Below are positions 10,150-19,508 of a stretch of DNA of 64,000 nucleotides, one piece after another. Position 1 is the stretch's first letter, and every line of letters starts with the position of its first letter. Position numbers and translations under genes: made by a program. Origin of the DNA: SIAJ01 sp963773845 (lineage in GTDB: Bacteria; Planctomycetota; Planctomycetia; Gemmatales; Gemmataceae); assembly GCA_963773845.1 (NCBI GenBank), contig CAVZCU010000010.1, positions 310,001-374,000 of the forward strand, given 5' to 3'. The notes below the pieces were generated by a model. The model did no database searches. It worked only from the letters and a program-made list of their open reading frames with translations, and was not told the origin of the DNA.

Positions 10150-10380
10150 CTCGCGGATCGCAGAGCGTGTTATCCCCGCGGCGCCGGTGGGTAAACTTGG
10201 CCGACAATGGCACTTTCGGAATCCGCGAAAGAATTTATTGGGTTTGCCTGCTACGCCGGATAAGCTCTCTAACAGATGTCGGAATACTAAGCGCAGGGCA
10301 ATCCGGGTTTCCGGTGGGCCAGGCGAAAAGTCGGCCGGCGGGTAGCGACCATTCATGAGTTGCTACCCGCCGATTTTTTT
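10150..10380 (+). ncRNA. Structured non-coding RNA candidate ending in a Rho-independent terminator
   Basis: The 230 bases after hemB have no plausible ORF but end in a strong terminator. Inside, a helix can be drawn between GGTTTGCCTGC (about 10240) and GCAGGGCAATCC (about 10293), with one bulge and one mismatch. An outer helix pairs CTTGGCC (about 10195) with GGCCAGG (about 10317). The rod-like shape with an open centre is reminiscent of 6S RNA, but I cannot match its consensus. It could also be a long hemB 3' UTR. The 5' end is a guess. Confidence 0.35.
10336..10380 (+). terminator. Rho-independent terminator
   Basis: Stem CGGCGGGTAGC (10336-10346) pairs with GCTACCCGCCG (10362-10372), followed by A and seven T. 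This is a textbook intrinsic terminator on the plus strand. It lies 240 bases past the hemB stop, which is far for a simple mRNA end. Confidence 0.85.
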
Positions 10381-10620
10381 GCGCCGATTCGCAAACTGTT
10401 GTCGCAACGAACTGTCTCGCGAAGCGATTGCAACGAATGAAGAGCGGCTGCTCCTTCCGACTGTTGAAACAGCGACAGAATCTCGCCCGGACCGCCGATC
10501 TACCGTTCGATGAATTGACGGGACTTGTCGTTCGCGATGAACCTTCAGGACTTGCAGCCCCCAGTTCCTCTTTGGCGCTTGTCATGGCCGGTAAGCCCCA
10601 ATCAATTCAGGATCGCCGCC

Positions 10621-12300
10621 ATGACATTGACATTGCCGTTGAATCACACGGACACTGCCGAGTCCGAAGACTTCACTAACCTGACGAGCGTCTTGGCGCT
10701 TCCGCTACTGGACGATGACATCGATATCGCCGCTCCAGCCAAAACCCTTTCGATCTGTCTGATCAACCCGCGTTTTGATCCCTCTTACTGGGGATTCGAT
10801 TTCGCGCTGCCCCTATATCCCGGCAACAAGCGCAGCACGATGATCTCCGGCTCATTGCCGACGGTGGCGGGGATGTGCGGCGCACACAAAGTGCGCGTCA
10901 TCGACGAAAACGTCGAAGACATCGACTGGGATTCGCTGCGCGATTGCGATATCGTCGGCGTCACCGGCATGAATGTTCAGAAAGTACGCATCCGGGAGAT
11001 CCTGCTCAAACTCCGCGATCTGGGAGTCTATACGGTGGTTGGCGGCCCATACGTCTCCGTCGAGGAGCAGTTCTTCGCGGGACTCTGCGACGTCATGTTC
11101 ATCGGCGAGGCCGAGACCACCTGGCCTCGGTTTCTCGACGATTTCAGCCGCGGTCGGTCGACCGAGGCGCGCTATGAACAATCCGAACGAACCGATATGA
11201 CCCAGGCGCCCAGGCCGCGTTATGACTTGCTCAAGGTCGATCGCTACGCCTCCGGGGCGCTGCAGTATTCTCGGGGGTGCCCCTTTCAGTGCGAATTCTG
11301 CGACATCATCGTGATTTACGGCCGCCGGCCGCGGGTCAAGAAGCCCGAGCAATTGGTGACGGAACTGGACGACATGCGCTTGGCCGGATTCCATTCCGCG
11401 TTCATCGTTGACGACAACTTCATCGGCGACATGAAGAAGGCCAAGGCCTTGCTCGAGCAGATCATCCCCTGGATGGAAGAGCACAATTACCCGCTTCGCC
11501 TCACGACCGAAGCGAGCATCAACCTCGCCGATCAGCCCGAACTCATGGATCTCATGTACCGGGCCAACTTCCGCAGCGTGTTCATCGGCATCGAGACGCC
11601 CCGACTGGACTCGCTCAAGGAGACCAAGAAATTCCAGAATGCCCGCGGCGATTCGTTGGACGCCAAGCTGGCGCGCATTCAGAATGCCGGCCTCGACATC
11701 AACGCCGGCTTCATCGTCGGGTTCGATAACGACGACAAGGGGATCTTCGAGGATCAGTACCAGTTCATACAGAACAACGGCATTACGCTCGCGATGGTGG
11801 GCATGTTGCAGGCCATCCCGAAAACGCCGCTCTACGCCCGGCTCAAGAAAGAGGGCCGCCTGATACCCGACGATCCCAATTGCAACTTCGTGCCCAAGCA
11901 AATGACCCGCAAGGAGCTGCAAAAGGGTTACTGGAGCCTGGTCAAGCGGCTCTACACGCCACAATCGTTTCTCGACCGCTACTTCAAGGTCTTTCAACAC
12001 GCCGAATACTTGAAACGCCGCGCCGCGATTTGCGACAAGGCCGGTGAAGGGAAGTCGCTGCCGACGCTCGGTTACGGACTGCTTTTGCTTTGGGCGCTTT
12101 TTTGGGCCCTGCTGTGGGATGGCTCTCTGTTCTCTGTCGGCAAGGTCTATTTGAACTACTACTTCACGCGCAACGTCAAATATCGGCGTGACACCGTCGG
12201 CTTCACGCAATTCGTCAACCGCTGCGTAACGCACTGGCACTTTTACAAGTTCACGCGTGAAGTGATCAACGGCCGACTGAGAACTTACAACAGTGGATGA
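10621..12300 (+). CDS. B12-binding radical SAM protein (DUF4070 family)
   Basis: 559-residue protein from ATG 10621 (AGGA upstream); earlier in-frame starts at 10525 (TTG) and 10537 lack a better site. Residues of about 45-190 form a cobalamin-binding Rossmann domain (ICLINPRFDPSYW at its start, then VVGGPY and a FIGEAE strand end). The radical SAM domain follows with the 4Fe-4S cluster motif SRGCPFQCEFCD. The C-terminal region matches the DUF4070 type, and a hydrophobic stretch (LLLLWALFWALLW) lies near residue 485. The family includes the hopanoid methylases HpnP and HpnR, so methylation of an unactivated carbon in a lipid is one possibility. No hopanoid genes are seen nearby, so the substrate is open. 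Confidence 0.85.
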   Translation: MTLTLPLNHTDTAESEDFTNLTSVLALPLLDDDIDIAAPAKTLSICLINPRFDPSYWGFDFALPLYPGNKRSTMISGSLPTVAGMCGAHKVRVIDENVEDIDWDSLRDCDIVGVTGMNVQKVRIREILLKLRDLGVYTVVGGPYVSVEEQFFAGLCDVMFIGEAETTWPRFLDDFSRGRSTEARYEQSERTDMTQAPRPRYDLLKVDRYASGALQYSRGCPFQCEFCDIIVIYGRRPRVKKPEQLVTELDDMRLAGFHSAFIVDDNFIGDMKKAKALLEQIIPWMEEHNYPLRLTTEASINLADQPELMDLMYRANFRSVFIGIETPRLDSLKETKKFQNARGDSLDAKLARIQNAGLDINAGFIVGFDNDDKGIFEDQYQFIQNNGITLAMVGMLQAIPKTPLYARLKKEGRLIPDDPNCNFVPKQMTRKELQKGYWSLVKRLYTPQSFLDRYFKVFQHAEYLKRRAAICDKAGEGKSLPTLGYGLLLLWALFWALLWDGSLFSVGKVYLNYYFTRNVKYRRDTVGFTQFVNRCVTHWHFYKFTREVINGRLRTYNSG

Positions 12301-12332
12301 AGCGAGCAGCCTCGGCAGAGGCCAAGATTGTC

Positions 12333-12402
12333 AGAGCCGCGTACGGAGCGCAGCGGCGTAAGCGACTAGCGAGCCGCCGCTGCGCGCTCCGTACGCGGCT
12401 CT
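12333..12402. repeat. Inverted repeat downstream of the radical SAM gene
   Basis: Arms of about 24 bases (12333-12355 and 12377-12402) pair with one small bulge. It sits 30 bases past the radical SAM stop and could act as a terminator. Its content (GCCGCGTACGGAGCGC) differs from the MITE-like element that follows. Confidence 0.75.
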
Positions 12403-12438
12403 CAATGCCACCAGCACAAATCTTCGGCGATTCCCTTA

Positions 12439-12592
12439 TAGTGCCTTTCGCAATTACCTGCGTTGCCAGCGGAGCGTGAAGCGTCAGCGAAGGCGACGCC
12501 GAAATTGCCAGAGGTCTCGGTAAACTGCGGGGCCATGGTCGCCTTTCCTCACGTTTCATGCTCCGCTGTCGCCAATTCTGAAACGCAACCTT
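12439..12592. mobile_element. MITE-like element, copy 1 (upstream of the ECF sigma gene)
   Basis: About 150 bases, largely an imperfect hairpin: the outer ends read GTGCCTTTCG on the left and GAAACGCAAC on the right, and the inner arms read CCAGCGGAGCGTGAAGCG and its near complement. The same outer and inner arms recur at 15792-15938. TA dinucleotides flank both ends. It encodes nothing. The right half has diverged more than copy 2. Confidence 0.6.
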
Positions 12593-12642
12593 AAGAAATC
12601 CCCGTCTCGTCCGTTCTCTGATCAGACGCAGCAGGAGCCGAT

Positions 12643-13146
12643 ATGGGGCAAGACCACGAATGGGTGGTCGCGGCGGCCCGGCGGTTTGAACGACCGCTGT
12701 TGGCGTACGTCCGCCGTCTGCTCCGGGATGTGGGCGACAGCCGCGGCGAAGACATCGTCCAGGAAGCGTTCTTGCGGCTCTGCAAACAATCCCGCGGTGA
12801 GATCGAGCCGCGGCTGGGCCCGTGGCTGTTCACCGTGTGCCGGCGACATGTCGTGGACATTTTGCGCAAGGAGAACCGGATGACCGCCTTGAGCGAAACC
12901 GCCGAACCCCCCGCGATGACCGAAGGGCCGGCGGAAACCGTGGAAACCAGCGATTTGAATCGGGCGGTCGTCGACCGGCTGAACGAATTCCCGCCCAACC
13001 AGCAGGAAGCGGTGCGCTTGAAGTTCCTGCAACAGTTCTCCTACCGCGAGATCGCCGAGGTGATGGGCGTAAGCGAATCACACGTCGGCGTATTGATTCA
13101 CACGGCGATCAAGAAACTGCGCGAAGCATTCGCGCCTTGTAGCTGA
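12643..13146 (+). CDS. ECF-type RNA polymerase sigma factor
   Basis: 167-residue sigma-70 family protein of the extracytoplasmic-function type. Region 2 spans about residues 12-78 (RPLLAYVRRLL, then DIVQEAFLRLCK and a WLFTVCRRHVVDILRK end). Region 4 spans about 110-165 (LNEFPPNQQEAVRLKF, REIAEVMGVSESHVGVLIHTAIKKLR) and forms the helix-turn-helix that reads the -35 element. ATG at 12643 is preceded by AGGAG. The next gene, 81 bases downstream, encodes a membrane-anchored vWA protein whose N-terminus looks like an anti-sigma partner, so the two probably form one regulatory unit. Its promoter may lie in or beside the MITE-like element just upstream. Confidence 0.9.
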   Translation: MGQDHEWVVAAARRFERPLLAYVRRLLRDVGDSRGEDIVQEAFLRLCKQSRGEIEPRLGPWLFTVCRRHVVDILRKENRMTALSETAEPPAMTEGPAETVETSDLNRAVVDRLNEFPPNQQEAVRLKFLQQFSYREIAEVMGVSESHVGVLIHTAIKKLREAFAPCS

Positions 13147-13227
13147 ATTCGCCAGAATTCAGTTGTTCGTCGGGCCAGGAAACTGAAGTCTGGCGACTTC
13201 AGCTACAAGAGCATTCGGAGTCCGATC

Positions 13228-15629
13228 ATGACCAACGAAGAACGCGATGCCCGCCTGACGGCCTATGCATTGAACGATCCGGGCGTCTCCGCCGGCGAGC
13301 GCCGAGAAATCGAAGCGCAGTTGGCGACTGATTCCGCAGCGCGAACGGCAGTCGACGAAACGCGGCAGCTTGCTCAGATGCTCGGCCAAAGTCTCGCGAC
13401 GGAGCAGGCTGAGGACTGGCGAGCGTCGAGCCGTAAGGCCGACGTGGACTCGCACAGCCAGCAACCGCATCCCACGGGCGAGCCCCACGTCGGAATTACG
13501 GCTCGACGCTCGCCCCAATCAGATTCGGCGAAGCACAATGCCCGAAGCCGGACGCAGCAATTCGTCGCGACAGCGGCGGTGTTGCTCGCTGTATCGGGGG
13601 CATCGTTTGTTGTGTGGTTAAGCTGGAAACCCGAGTCGCGTCGCGAGGTGGCGCGTCTTGAACAAGAGGATGAACTTACGCGCGATGAGCAAGAGCATCA
13701 CGTCCAGTACTTGTCGCAAAATCTCTTAACAGGGCAGCATCGGGATACTTCAGCGACCAAGAGTAATAAGAGTCGATCGACGGCTGCTGCGGGCGCCTCA
13801 TATTTCGATCCCACTGCGTCCCCGGACGGCACGTCAAATGCGCCCTTGTACGGCTCCCGCTTACCACCGGGCATGCCGCGTCCACACCAAAGGGGAAGTA
13901 GTCTCGCTACTGGTCAAGGCTTTGGCGGTGGGATTGGTGGGATCGGAGGAATTGGCGGTGGCATGAGCGGCCTTGGCGGAGGGATCGGTGGATTTGCAGG
14001 CGGCATGCCTGGAAGGCCACTTGCTCAGGGCGGAATGCTCGGCGGCGGTCGGGCTGTTGCTGGAGGCGGGGTCGTTGTAAGCCCGGCGGTCGTGCCGCCG
14101 GCGTCCATCGCCCCGACGAAAGCTCTCCGAGAAGATAACAAAATCGTGTTGCCAAGTGGTGGCCCCGCCGATGCAAAGCCGGCTGAATCCACCGGCAACG
14201 ACCGCCATCCGCAGTTTGTTGAAAACCCCTTCACCAAAGTCGAAGGCCAAAATGCTCTCTCGACCTTCGGCGTCGATGTCGATACGGCCAGCTACTCCAT
14301 CGTTCGCAAGTATTTGACCTCCGGACAGCTTCCGCCGGCGGATGCCGTGCGACTCGAAGAGATGGTCAACTATTTCCCCTACTCCGACAAGCCGCCCGAG
14401 GGGGCCGACCCGTTTGCCGTCACCGTTGAAATGGCCGAGTGTCCCTGGGAACCGCAACATCGGTTGGTTCGCCTCGGCCTCAAGGCCAAGCCAATCGCCA
14501 ACGACAAACGGCCGCCGAGCAACCTCGTGTTTCTCATCGATGTCTCCGGCTCGATGATGACAGCCGGAACGGCTGCCCCTAGTGAAAGCGTCGCTCAAGC
14601 TGCTCGTCGGCCAGCTCCGCGACAAGGATCAGGTGGCGATGGTCGCCTACGCCGGCAACAGCGGTCTGGTGCTCGACTCAACGAGTGGCGCGCACAAGGA
14701 TCGCATCGTCGAGGCGCTCGATCGGCTCGAAGCCGGCGGCTCGACGCATGGCTCGGCCGGCATTCAGCAGGCCTACGAAGTTGCCCAGACGCATTTCATC
14801 AAGAACGGCACCAACCGCGTCATCCTCTGCACCGACGGCGACTGGAACGTCGGCACCACCAGCACCGACGCCCTGATTAAGCTGATCGAAGAGAAGCGCG
14901 AGACGGGGGTTTTTCTGAGCGTGTTCGGCTTCGGCTTCGGCAACCTCCGCGATGAGATGCTCGTGAAGCTCTCGGGCAAGGGCAATGGCAACTATGCCTA
15001 CATCGATTCACTCAAGGAAGGTCATAAGGTCTTCGTCGAGCAACTCGGCGGCACGCTGGTGACCGTGGCCAAGGATGTGAAGATCCAGGTCGAGTTCAAC
15101 CCGGCGGTGATTCAGGTCGTATCGGCTGCTCGGCTATGAGAAGCGAATCCTGGCCGCCAAGGACTTTCACGACGACACCAAGGATGCCGGCGAAATGGGC
15201 GCCGGGCACGTCGTGACGGCTCTATACGAACTGGTCCCAGTCGGTGCTCCGGACCCGGTCGTCGGCAAGGTCGATCCGCTCCGTTATCAGAAAGAGCCGG
15301 AGCCAAAAGTCGCCGTCAAAAGTGACCTCAAGGACGAGGCCTTCATCGTGAAGATGCGGCACAAGAAGCCGGACAGCAACACAAGCACGCTCCGCGAGTT
15401 GCCGGTGAAGAACGGAACCAAGGAATACGCAAAAGCGAGCGAAGATTTTCAATTCTCCGCGGCAGTCGCTGGCTTCGCCATGCTGCTCAAGAATTCGCCG
15501 TACAAGGGCAGCGCGAATTATGGGCTCGTTCTGGAATTGGCCCAATCGGCAGTGTCGCACGATCCGAATGGCTACCGGGCGGAGTTCATCGACATGGTCA
15601 AGAAGGCGAAATCGCTGGCGGGCAAGTAA
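13228..15629 (+). CDS. Membrane-anchored YfbK-type vWA protein (two frameshifts)
   Basis: About 799 residues after correction. Residues 1-60 (MTNEERDARLTAYALNDPG, then a helix with repeated acidic and Arg positions) resemble the cytoplasmic part of planctomycete anti-sigma proteins. A single membrane helix lies near 112-132 (FVATAAVLLAVSGASFVVWL). A Gly-rich linker at about 230-275 follows. The YfbK N-terminal domain begins near 330 (NALSTFGVDVDTASYSIVRK), then the vWA domain with the MIDAS motif DVSGSMM and TDGDWNVG, then a DUF3520-like C-terminus (DFQFSAAVAGFAMLL). The frame changes near 14568 (one extra G before PERLPLVKASLK) and near 15120 (one extra base before YRLLGYEKR). It probably couples an extracytoplasmic signal to the sigma factor upstream; that role is inferred from position. 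Confidence 0.85.
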
Positions 15630-15640
15630 CTCTGCTCCCC

Positions 15641-15675
15641 GCGCGGCTCGATCAGGATGCATGATTGAGCCGCGC
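15641..15675. terminator. Hairpin after the vWA gene
   Basis: A 14-base stem (15641-15654 with 15662-15675, one G-T pair) and a 7-base loop lie 12 bases past the vWA stop. There is no T-run, so it may be a pause or RNA-stabilising hairpin rather than an intrinsic terminator. Confidence 0.5.
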
Positions 15676-15791
15676 CTCAACTCTCATCTCATGAATTCTA
15701 CAGACCTCGCTCATCTGTCTCTCACACGTAAGAAGTTATCTTCGCTGGGCGGCGCGATTCTGCAATCGTGCATTGATGCGCCAGGCTAAAA

Positions 15792-15938
15792 GTGCGTTTC
15801 AGAATTGGTGCCAGCGGAGCCTGAAGCGTGAGCGAAGGCGACGCCGAAATCGCCAGAGCATTCAGTGAACCACGGGCAATCGTCGCCTTCGCTCACGCTT
15901 CAGGCTCCGCTGGCAACGCCGTTTATTTTGAAACGCAC
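15792..15938. mobile_element. MITE-like element, copy 2
   Basis: 147 bases bounded by exact terminal inverted repeats GTGCGTTTCA and TGAAACGCAC. The inner arms (about 15810-15850 and 15885-15912) pair almost perfectly over 35 bases and are the same sequence as copy 1. TA is found just outside both ends. It has no coding capacity, so it would need a transposase supplied in trans. Confidence 0.7.
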
Positions 15939-16109
15939 AATAAGTCACCGTGCGTGCGAATCGTTTACGGTCATAGTTCTAGAGCAGCGGATTGCCGCGA
16001 GCCTTGGCTGGATTCACGAGGATTCAGTTCCTGGGCGGGACAACGCATTGCTGAATTCGGGCGAATTCAACCTCGACCGCTGCTGTAGAGATAGCTCCGG
16101 AAGCTGATC

Positions 16110-17039
16110 ATGTCTGAAGAGCCATTCAACTGGCTGATTGCGATTTTTGCGACGGGTCTCAGCGTGTTTCTGGCTGGCAGTCTTGGCTTCTGGATACCGC
16201 GACGCCGACCCAGCTTTCGACTCATTGCTGCGATTGGCGCTGCGCTGGCGATTGGATTGATCGCCACCTCGATCGTTCCGTGGAAACACGCACTCATTTC
16301 CGCGTGCATTTCCATGGTGACAGTCGTGGCCGTCGACCGTTTGGAGTCGAAGCGGTTGGCGGCAACCGTCGCCGCCATCGGGAGGTTTGCTCGGCGACCG
16401 ACGGGACAATCGACGGTGTTGACGGCCCTTGGAGCGATTGCGATGATCGCAGCCGTGGTCCACTTGACGAGAGTGGAAGACGCGACCGCGGAACGCGACA
16501 TGGCGTGGATGCTCGAAGCCTCCACGAATCCCGACCTCGTGACTGCGCCAAATGCCGCGACGACCGACGAGGGCAACCTGGTGACATTGAGACAACCCGT
16601 GGCGCCGCGCCTGGAAAACGAGTTGGATTCGATCGAAACGCATTCATTCGCGCACCTCTTCCGCGGGCGGCAACTCACGCGTGTTTCCCCATGTGACGAT
16701 GCAAGCAATTGTCACGGCTGGGTGTTCACCGGCGGCGAGTATTGGATCGCCGCCAAGGATGTGGAGCGCATTCTCGCGGAAAACCACTACCTGCCCATCT
16801 CCGATCCGCTGTCCGGCGATCTGGTCATCTATCGAAACGGGTCGTCGATCGCGCACACGGCGCTCGTTCAAGCCGCCTTGCCCAATGAACCCATCGTCGT
16901 CGTCGGCAAATGGGGTTGGATGGGCGTGTTCCGGCATCGGGTCGATGATTGCGGTTTTGGCGCCGAGCATGTTTTTTATCGATCCCATCGCAAAGGACAT
17001 TTGCTCAAGGGTTTGCGAATCAAGGACGACGCGCAATAG
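16110..17039 (+). CDS. Membrane protein with C-terminal Cys/His domain
   Basis: 309-residue protein. ATG at 16110 has GGAAG upstream. Three or four membrane helices lie in residues 8-30, 37-70 and about 105-122. The soluble C-terminal half (about 185-305) starts with a motif DASNCHGWVF and later has GDLVIYRNGSSIAHTALV, KWGWMGVFRH and a terminal FYRSHRKGHLL. The single Cys and the His in AHTALV are placed like the catalytic pair of NlpC/P60- or CHAP-type papain-fold amidases, and similar domains occur in planctomycete proteins; this is inference. Location would be the inner membrane with the domain outside or inside depending on topology. Confidence 0.65.
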   Translation: MSEEPFNWLIAIFATGLSVFLAGSLGFWIPRRRPSFRLIAAIGAALAIGLIATSIVPWKHALISACISMVTVVAVDRLESKRLAATVAAIGRFARRPTGQSTVLTALGAIAMIAAVVHLTRVEDATAERDMAWMLEASTNPDLVTAPNAATTDEGNLVTLRQPVAPRLENELDSIETHSFAHLFRGRQLTRVSPCDDASNCHGWVFTGGEYWIAAKDVERILAENHYLPISDPLSGDLVIYRNGSSIAHTALVQAALPNEPIVVVGKWGWMGVFRHRVDDCGFGAEHVFYRSHRKGHLLKGLRIKDDAQ

Positions 17040-17085
17040 TTCGGCTGGCCCGCGCTTGCGACGATGTCAACTGGATCCGATGCCG

Positions 17086-18831
17086 TCACGGCCGGCGGAT
17101 CAATCGTGTCAAACGCAACGAGGGATCCGGGTCGGATTGCTTGCGCATAACGCCGGATTTTTCCAGCCAGAGTCGCCGCAGAAAGAAATCCTCGCGCAAT
17201 TCGACAATTTGTTCGTAATCGTCCGCCTCGGTCAGTTGGTTTGGATCAATGTTGTCGACGACATACATAGTCGCCGGGCTCTTGAGATCGTCACTGATCG
17301 CGTACCAGAGCCGGCCGTCCCGGCCAAAACCGTATTTCGAATACTTAGGGCCCATGAGCTGCCGTTTCGCCAGGCCGGTTTGAACGTCGATCAGCATGCC
17401 TTCCACTTTGCCGCCAAAGGTGACGACGTATCGATTGCCCCACCAATCGAGGGCGGCGGCGTCGTTGAACTGGTTTGTCGGAATCTCATACGGATCGGTC
17501 ATCTTCTGGCTCTTGATGTCCCACAGGCACAGCAGATGTTGCTTGCTGCCGGCGTCGTGGGTTACAATGGAAGCCAGGTACTTGCCGTCCGGGCTGAATG
17601 CCATCGGTCCCGGTTTGATGCGATCGAGAAGCGCTTTTCGCTGCCACCATTCCTTCGTATTCTCCGATAGCGGCCCGGTTGAAAAAACTTCCTGCCCGTC
17701 GGCCGTGCCGACGACCACAATACTGGCGCCGTTCCAGACGGCCATCAGTCGGTGATCGGCCGTGAAAGCCGCCTGCCGTTGATATCGATCGAACTTGTTC
17801 TGGCCGAATCGATCGTCCTTGCCGAGCAGATCGCCCTGGGAAATGACGGCTATACCGTCCACGATTTTCGGATCGAACTTGGGCAACGGCCAGACGTCCA
17901 CCATTCGCCCGGTTGAGAGCGTGATAACCTTGTCGTTGCCAATGAATTCCGCGCGATAGAGATTCGGCGCGTCGAACGCCGCTTTGGCCGGAGGTGGATA
18001 TGGATTCCACTTTCGCGCCATTTCCTTGTTGTCGGGCACCGACCAAAGACTGACCGTTGGCGCGCTCACACCGAAGCCGGGGCTCTCCACCACGAGCAGT
18101 GACTTCCCGTCTGGGCTGATCGAAACGGCCCGCGGCTCGTCCACATCGGATAAGTCGATGCGACCGATTCGCCGGCCCAGGGCCAGGTCATACATATCGA
18201 ATGTCCAGGTCTTCTTGAAAGCGTCTCCCTTGCGCAAGAAACCGAATGTGTTCCCTCGGTCCGGCAAGACGATGGTCCCGAGGTCCTTCTCGGGAAGTTC
18301 GAGGGGGCACGATTTGACCGGGACCTTGACGAGGTCATTTTCTTCTACCGAAAGGCCGTCTTTTTTCTTGCCTCGGGTCGCGAGGATGATGACGACCACG
18401 GCCGCGAGGGCTGCCAGCGCCCCGAGTGGGAGAATGATGAGAAGAGGGTTGAGCCTCGGACGCGGCTCATCATCTTCGTATTCGTCGCGGCGGCGACGCG
18501 GACGGTCGTCGTCATCGTAATTGTCGTCATCGGGACGGCGGCCCGAGGGCCGATCCGCGTCGTCTAGCACGGGTCGTCGACGTCGCGATACCGGTCGATC
18601 CTCGTCCAGGCGCTCGCGGCGGCGGACTGCCGGGCGGTCGTCGCCGTCCCGTCGCCGGCTGATCGAGTCCACCGCCGGGCGTTCGTCGCTCTCCGCGGCG
18701 CTCGAATTGGCCGCCGGCTTCGCGACGCGGAACACATGGCCGCACGTTTTGCACTTAATTCGTTTGCCTTCCAGGTCGGCGGCAAATTCAAATTGGGTCT
18801 GGCATCCTGGACAGCGCATGACAACGGGCAT
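17086..18831 (-). CDS. Zinc-ribbon, membrane-anchored WD-like repeat protein
   Basis: 581-residue protein. Residues 1-40 form an MJ0042-type zinc ribbon with two Cys pairs (RCPGC and CKTCGHVF). Residues of about 45-130 are low-complexity, rich in Arg and Asp. A membrane helix follows at about 132-152 (LLIILPLGALAALAAVVVIIL). The remaining 400 residues form a WD40/quinoprotein-like propeller: repeated strands such as VSISPDGKSLLVV, MAFSPDGKYLASI and LLCLWDIKSQK. This zinc-ribbon/Arg-rich/helix/propeller architecture is frequent in Gemmataceae. The function is unknown. No frameshift is seen. The gene converges on 16110-17039. Confidence 0.75.
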   Translation of the reverse strand: MPVVMRCPGCQTQFEFAADLEGKRIKCKTCGHVFRVAKPAANSSAAESDERPAVDSISRRRDGDDRPAVRRRERLDEDRPVSRRRRPVLDDADRPSGRRPDDDNYDDDDRPRRRRDEYEDDEPRPRLNPLLIILPLGALAALAAVVVIILATRGKKKDGLSVEENDLVKVPVKSCPLELPEKDLGTIVLPDRGNTFGFLRKGDAFKKTWTFDMYDLALGRRIGRIDLSDVDEPRAVSISPDGKSLLVVESPGFGVSAPTVSLWSVPDNKEMARKWNPYPPPAKAAFDAPNLYRAEFIGNDKVITLSTGRMVDVWPLPKFDPKIVDGIAVISQGDLLGKDDRFGQNKFDRYQRQAAFTADHRLMAVWNGASIVVVGTADGQEVFSTGPLSENTKEWWQRKALLDRIKPGPMAFSPDGKYLASIVTHDAGSKQHLLCLWDIKSQKMTDPYEIPTNQFNDAAALDWWGNRYVVTFGGKVEGMLIDVQTGLAKRQLMGPKYSKYGFGRDGRLWYAISDDLKSPATMYVVDNIDPNQLTEADDYEQIVELREDFFLRRLWLEKSGVMRKQSDPDPSLRLTRLIRRP

Positions 18832-19096
18832 CGGAGGATTCCATTAAAGGCGAGTCAATTGGACTAGGCATGTGAGCCTAGGATGTAAATGAAGGCCAAT
18901 CTACACGTTCATTTACGCGACCGGTAAGCGCAAATAGCTTACGAAACGACCACCTGGAACGGGAGAGAGTGGATCGTAACGGCGGGCCAACACGCAAGCC
19001 TGCGTTGCTACCGCTCGCGGCATGGGCTACAATCCCCAATCGGACTCGCCCCTAGACCTGAACAGCCTGCCGCTTGACTCTCGGAGGCCCACGGCC

Positions 19097-19393
19097 GTGC
19101 AAATCAAAATCAGCGCCCGTCACGGACACTTAAGCGACGAGAACCAGAAGGAAATTCGCGAAAAAGCGGAACGGCTTCTCCACTACTTTGAACGGATTAC
19201 CCAGATCGACATCACTGTCGATATGGGCGATAAGATCTACAAGAAAGTGGAAATTCTAGTGGATTGCGAACACAAACACGATTTCGTTGCCCGCGACCAG
19301 CACGAAGAGGTGATGGGAGCCGTCGAACTGGCGTTCGAACGAATCCAGCACCAGATTCATAAGTACAAGGAAAAGATTCAGGATCGCCGATAG
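19097..19393 (+). CDS. hpf: Ribosome hibernation promoting factor (short form)
   Basis: 98-residue HPF/YfiA-type protein that binds the decoding centre of the 30S subunit and silences ribosomes in slow growth. I choose GTG at 19097 because it is preceded by GGAGG with nine bases of spacing and gives VQIKISARHGHLSDENQKE, the standard family start; an in-frame ATG at 19022 would add an unrelated tail. The beta-alpha-beta-beta-beta-alpha fold is visible, with VEILVDCEHKHDF as the central strand. The long-HPF C-terminal domain is absent. It heads a cluster with PTS EIIA, HPr and EI, the same kind of neighbourhood as hpf-ptsN-hprK/npr in proteobacteria. Confidence 0.9.
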   Translation: MQIKISARHGHLSDENQKEIREKAERLLHYFERITQIDITVDMGDKIYKKVEILVDCEHKHDFVARDQHEEVMGAVELAFERIQHQIHKYKEKIQDRR

Positions 19394-19406
19394 GTGGAGT
19401 TAATGG

Positions 19407-19476
19407 TCCCCAGTTCTCCGTCCGAGTCCGCCATCGAGCGGATTCAGGACTGACGACTCGGACGGAGACCTGGGGA
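19407..19476. terminator. Imperfect inverted repeat between hpf and the EIIA gene
   Basis: Arms of about 22 bases (19407-19428 and 19455-19476) pair with a few mismatches. It lies 14 bases past the hpf stop and 32 bases before the EIIA start. It may partly terminate hpf mRNA, or mark a processing site within the cluster. Confidence 0.55.
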
Positions 19477-19508
19477 CTCGGGACTGAAGAAGTAGGGAGA
19501 TTGGCCCG

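Noticed and set aside
10852..12240. Long minus-strand open frame antisense to the radical SAM gene
   Set aside because: Its sense partner has the cluster motif and the B12 domain; the antisense reading has no motif or ribosome site.
9095..15629. Programmed ribosomal frameshifting or selenocysteine recoding as the cause of the split genes (selA is present)
   Set aside because: The breaks lie at varied sequences, need a frame change rather than read-through of TGA, and hit unrelated genes; indel errors explain them better.
18845..19020. Search for a tRNA or leader RNA before hpf
   Set aside because: No cloverleaf or riboswitch core could be drawn; the stretch appears to be ordinary upstream sequence.
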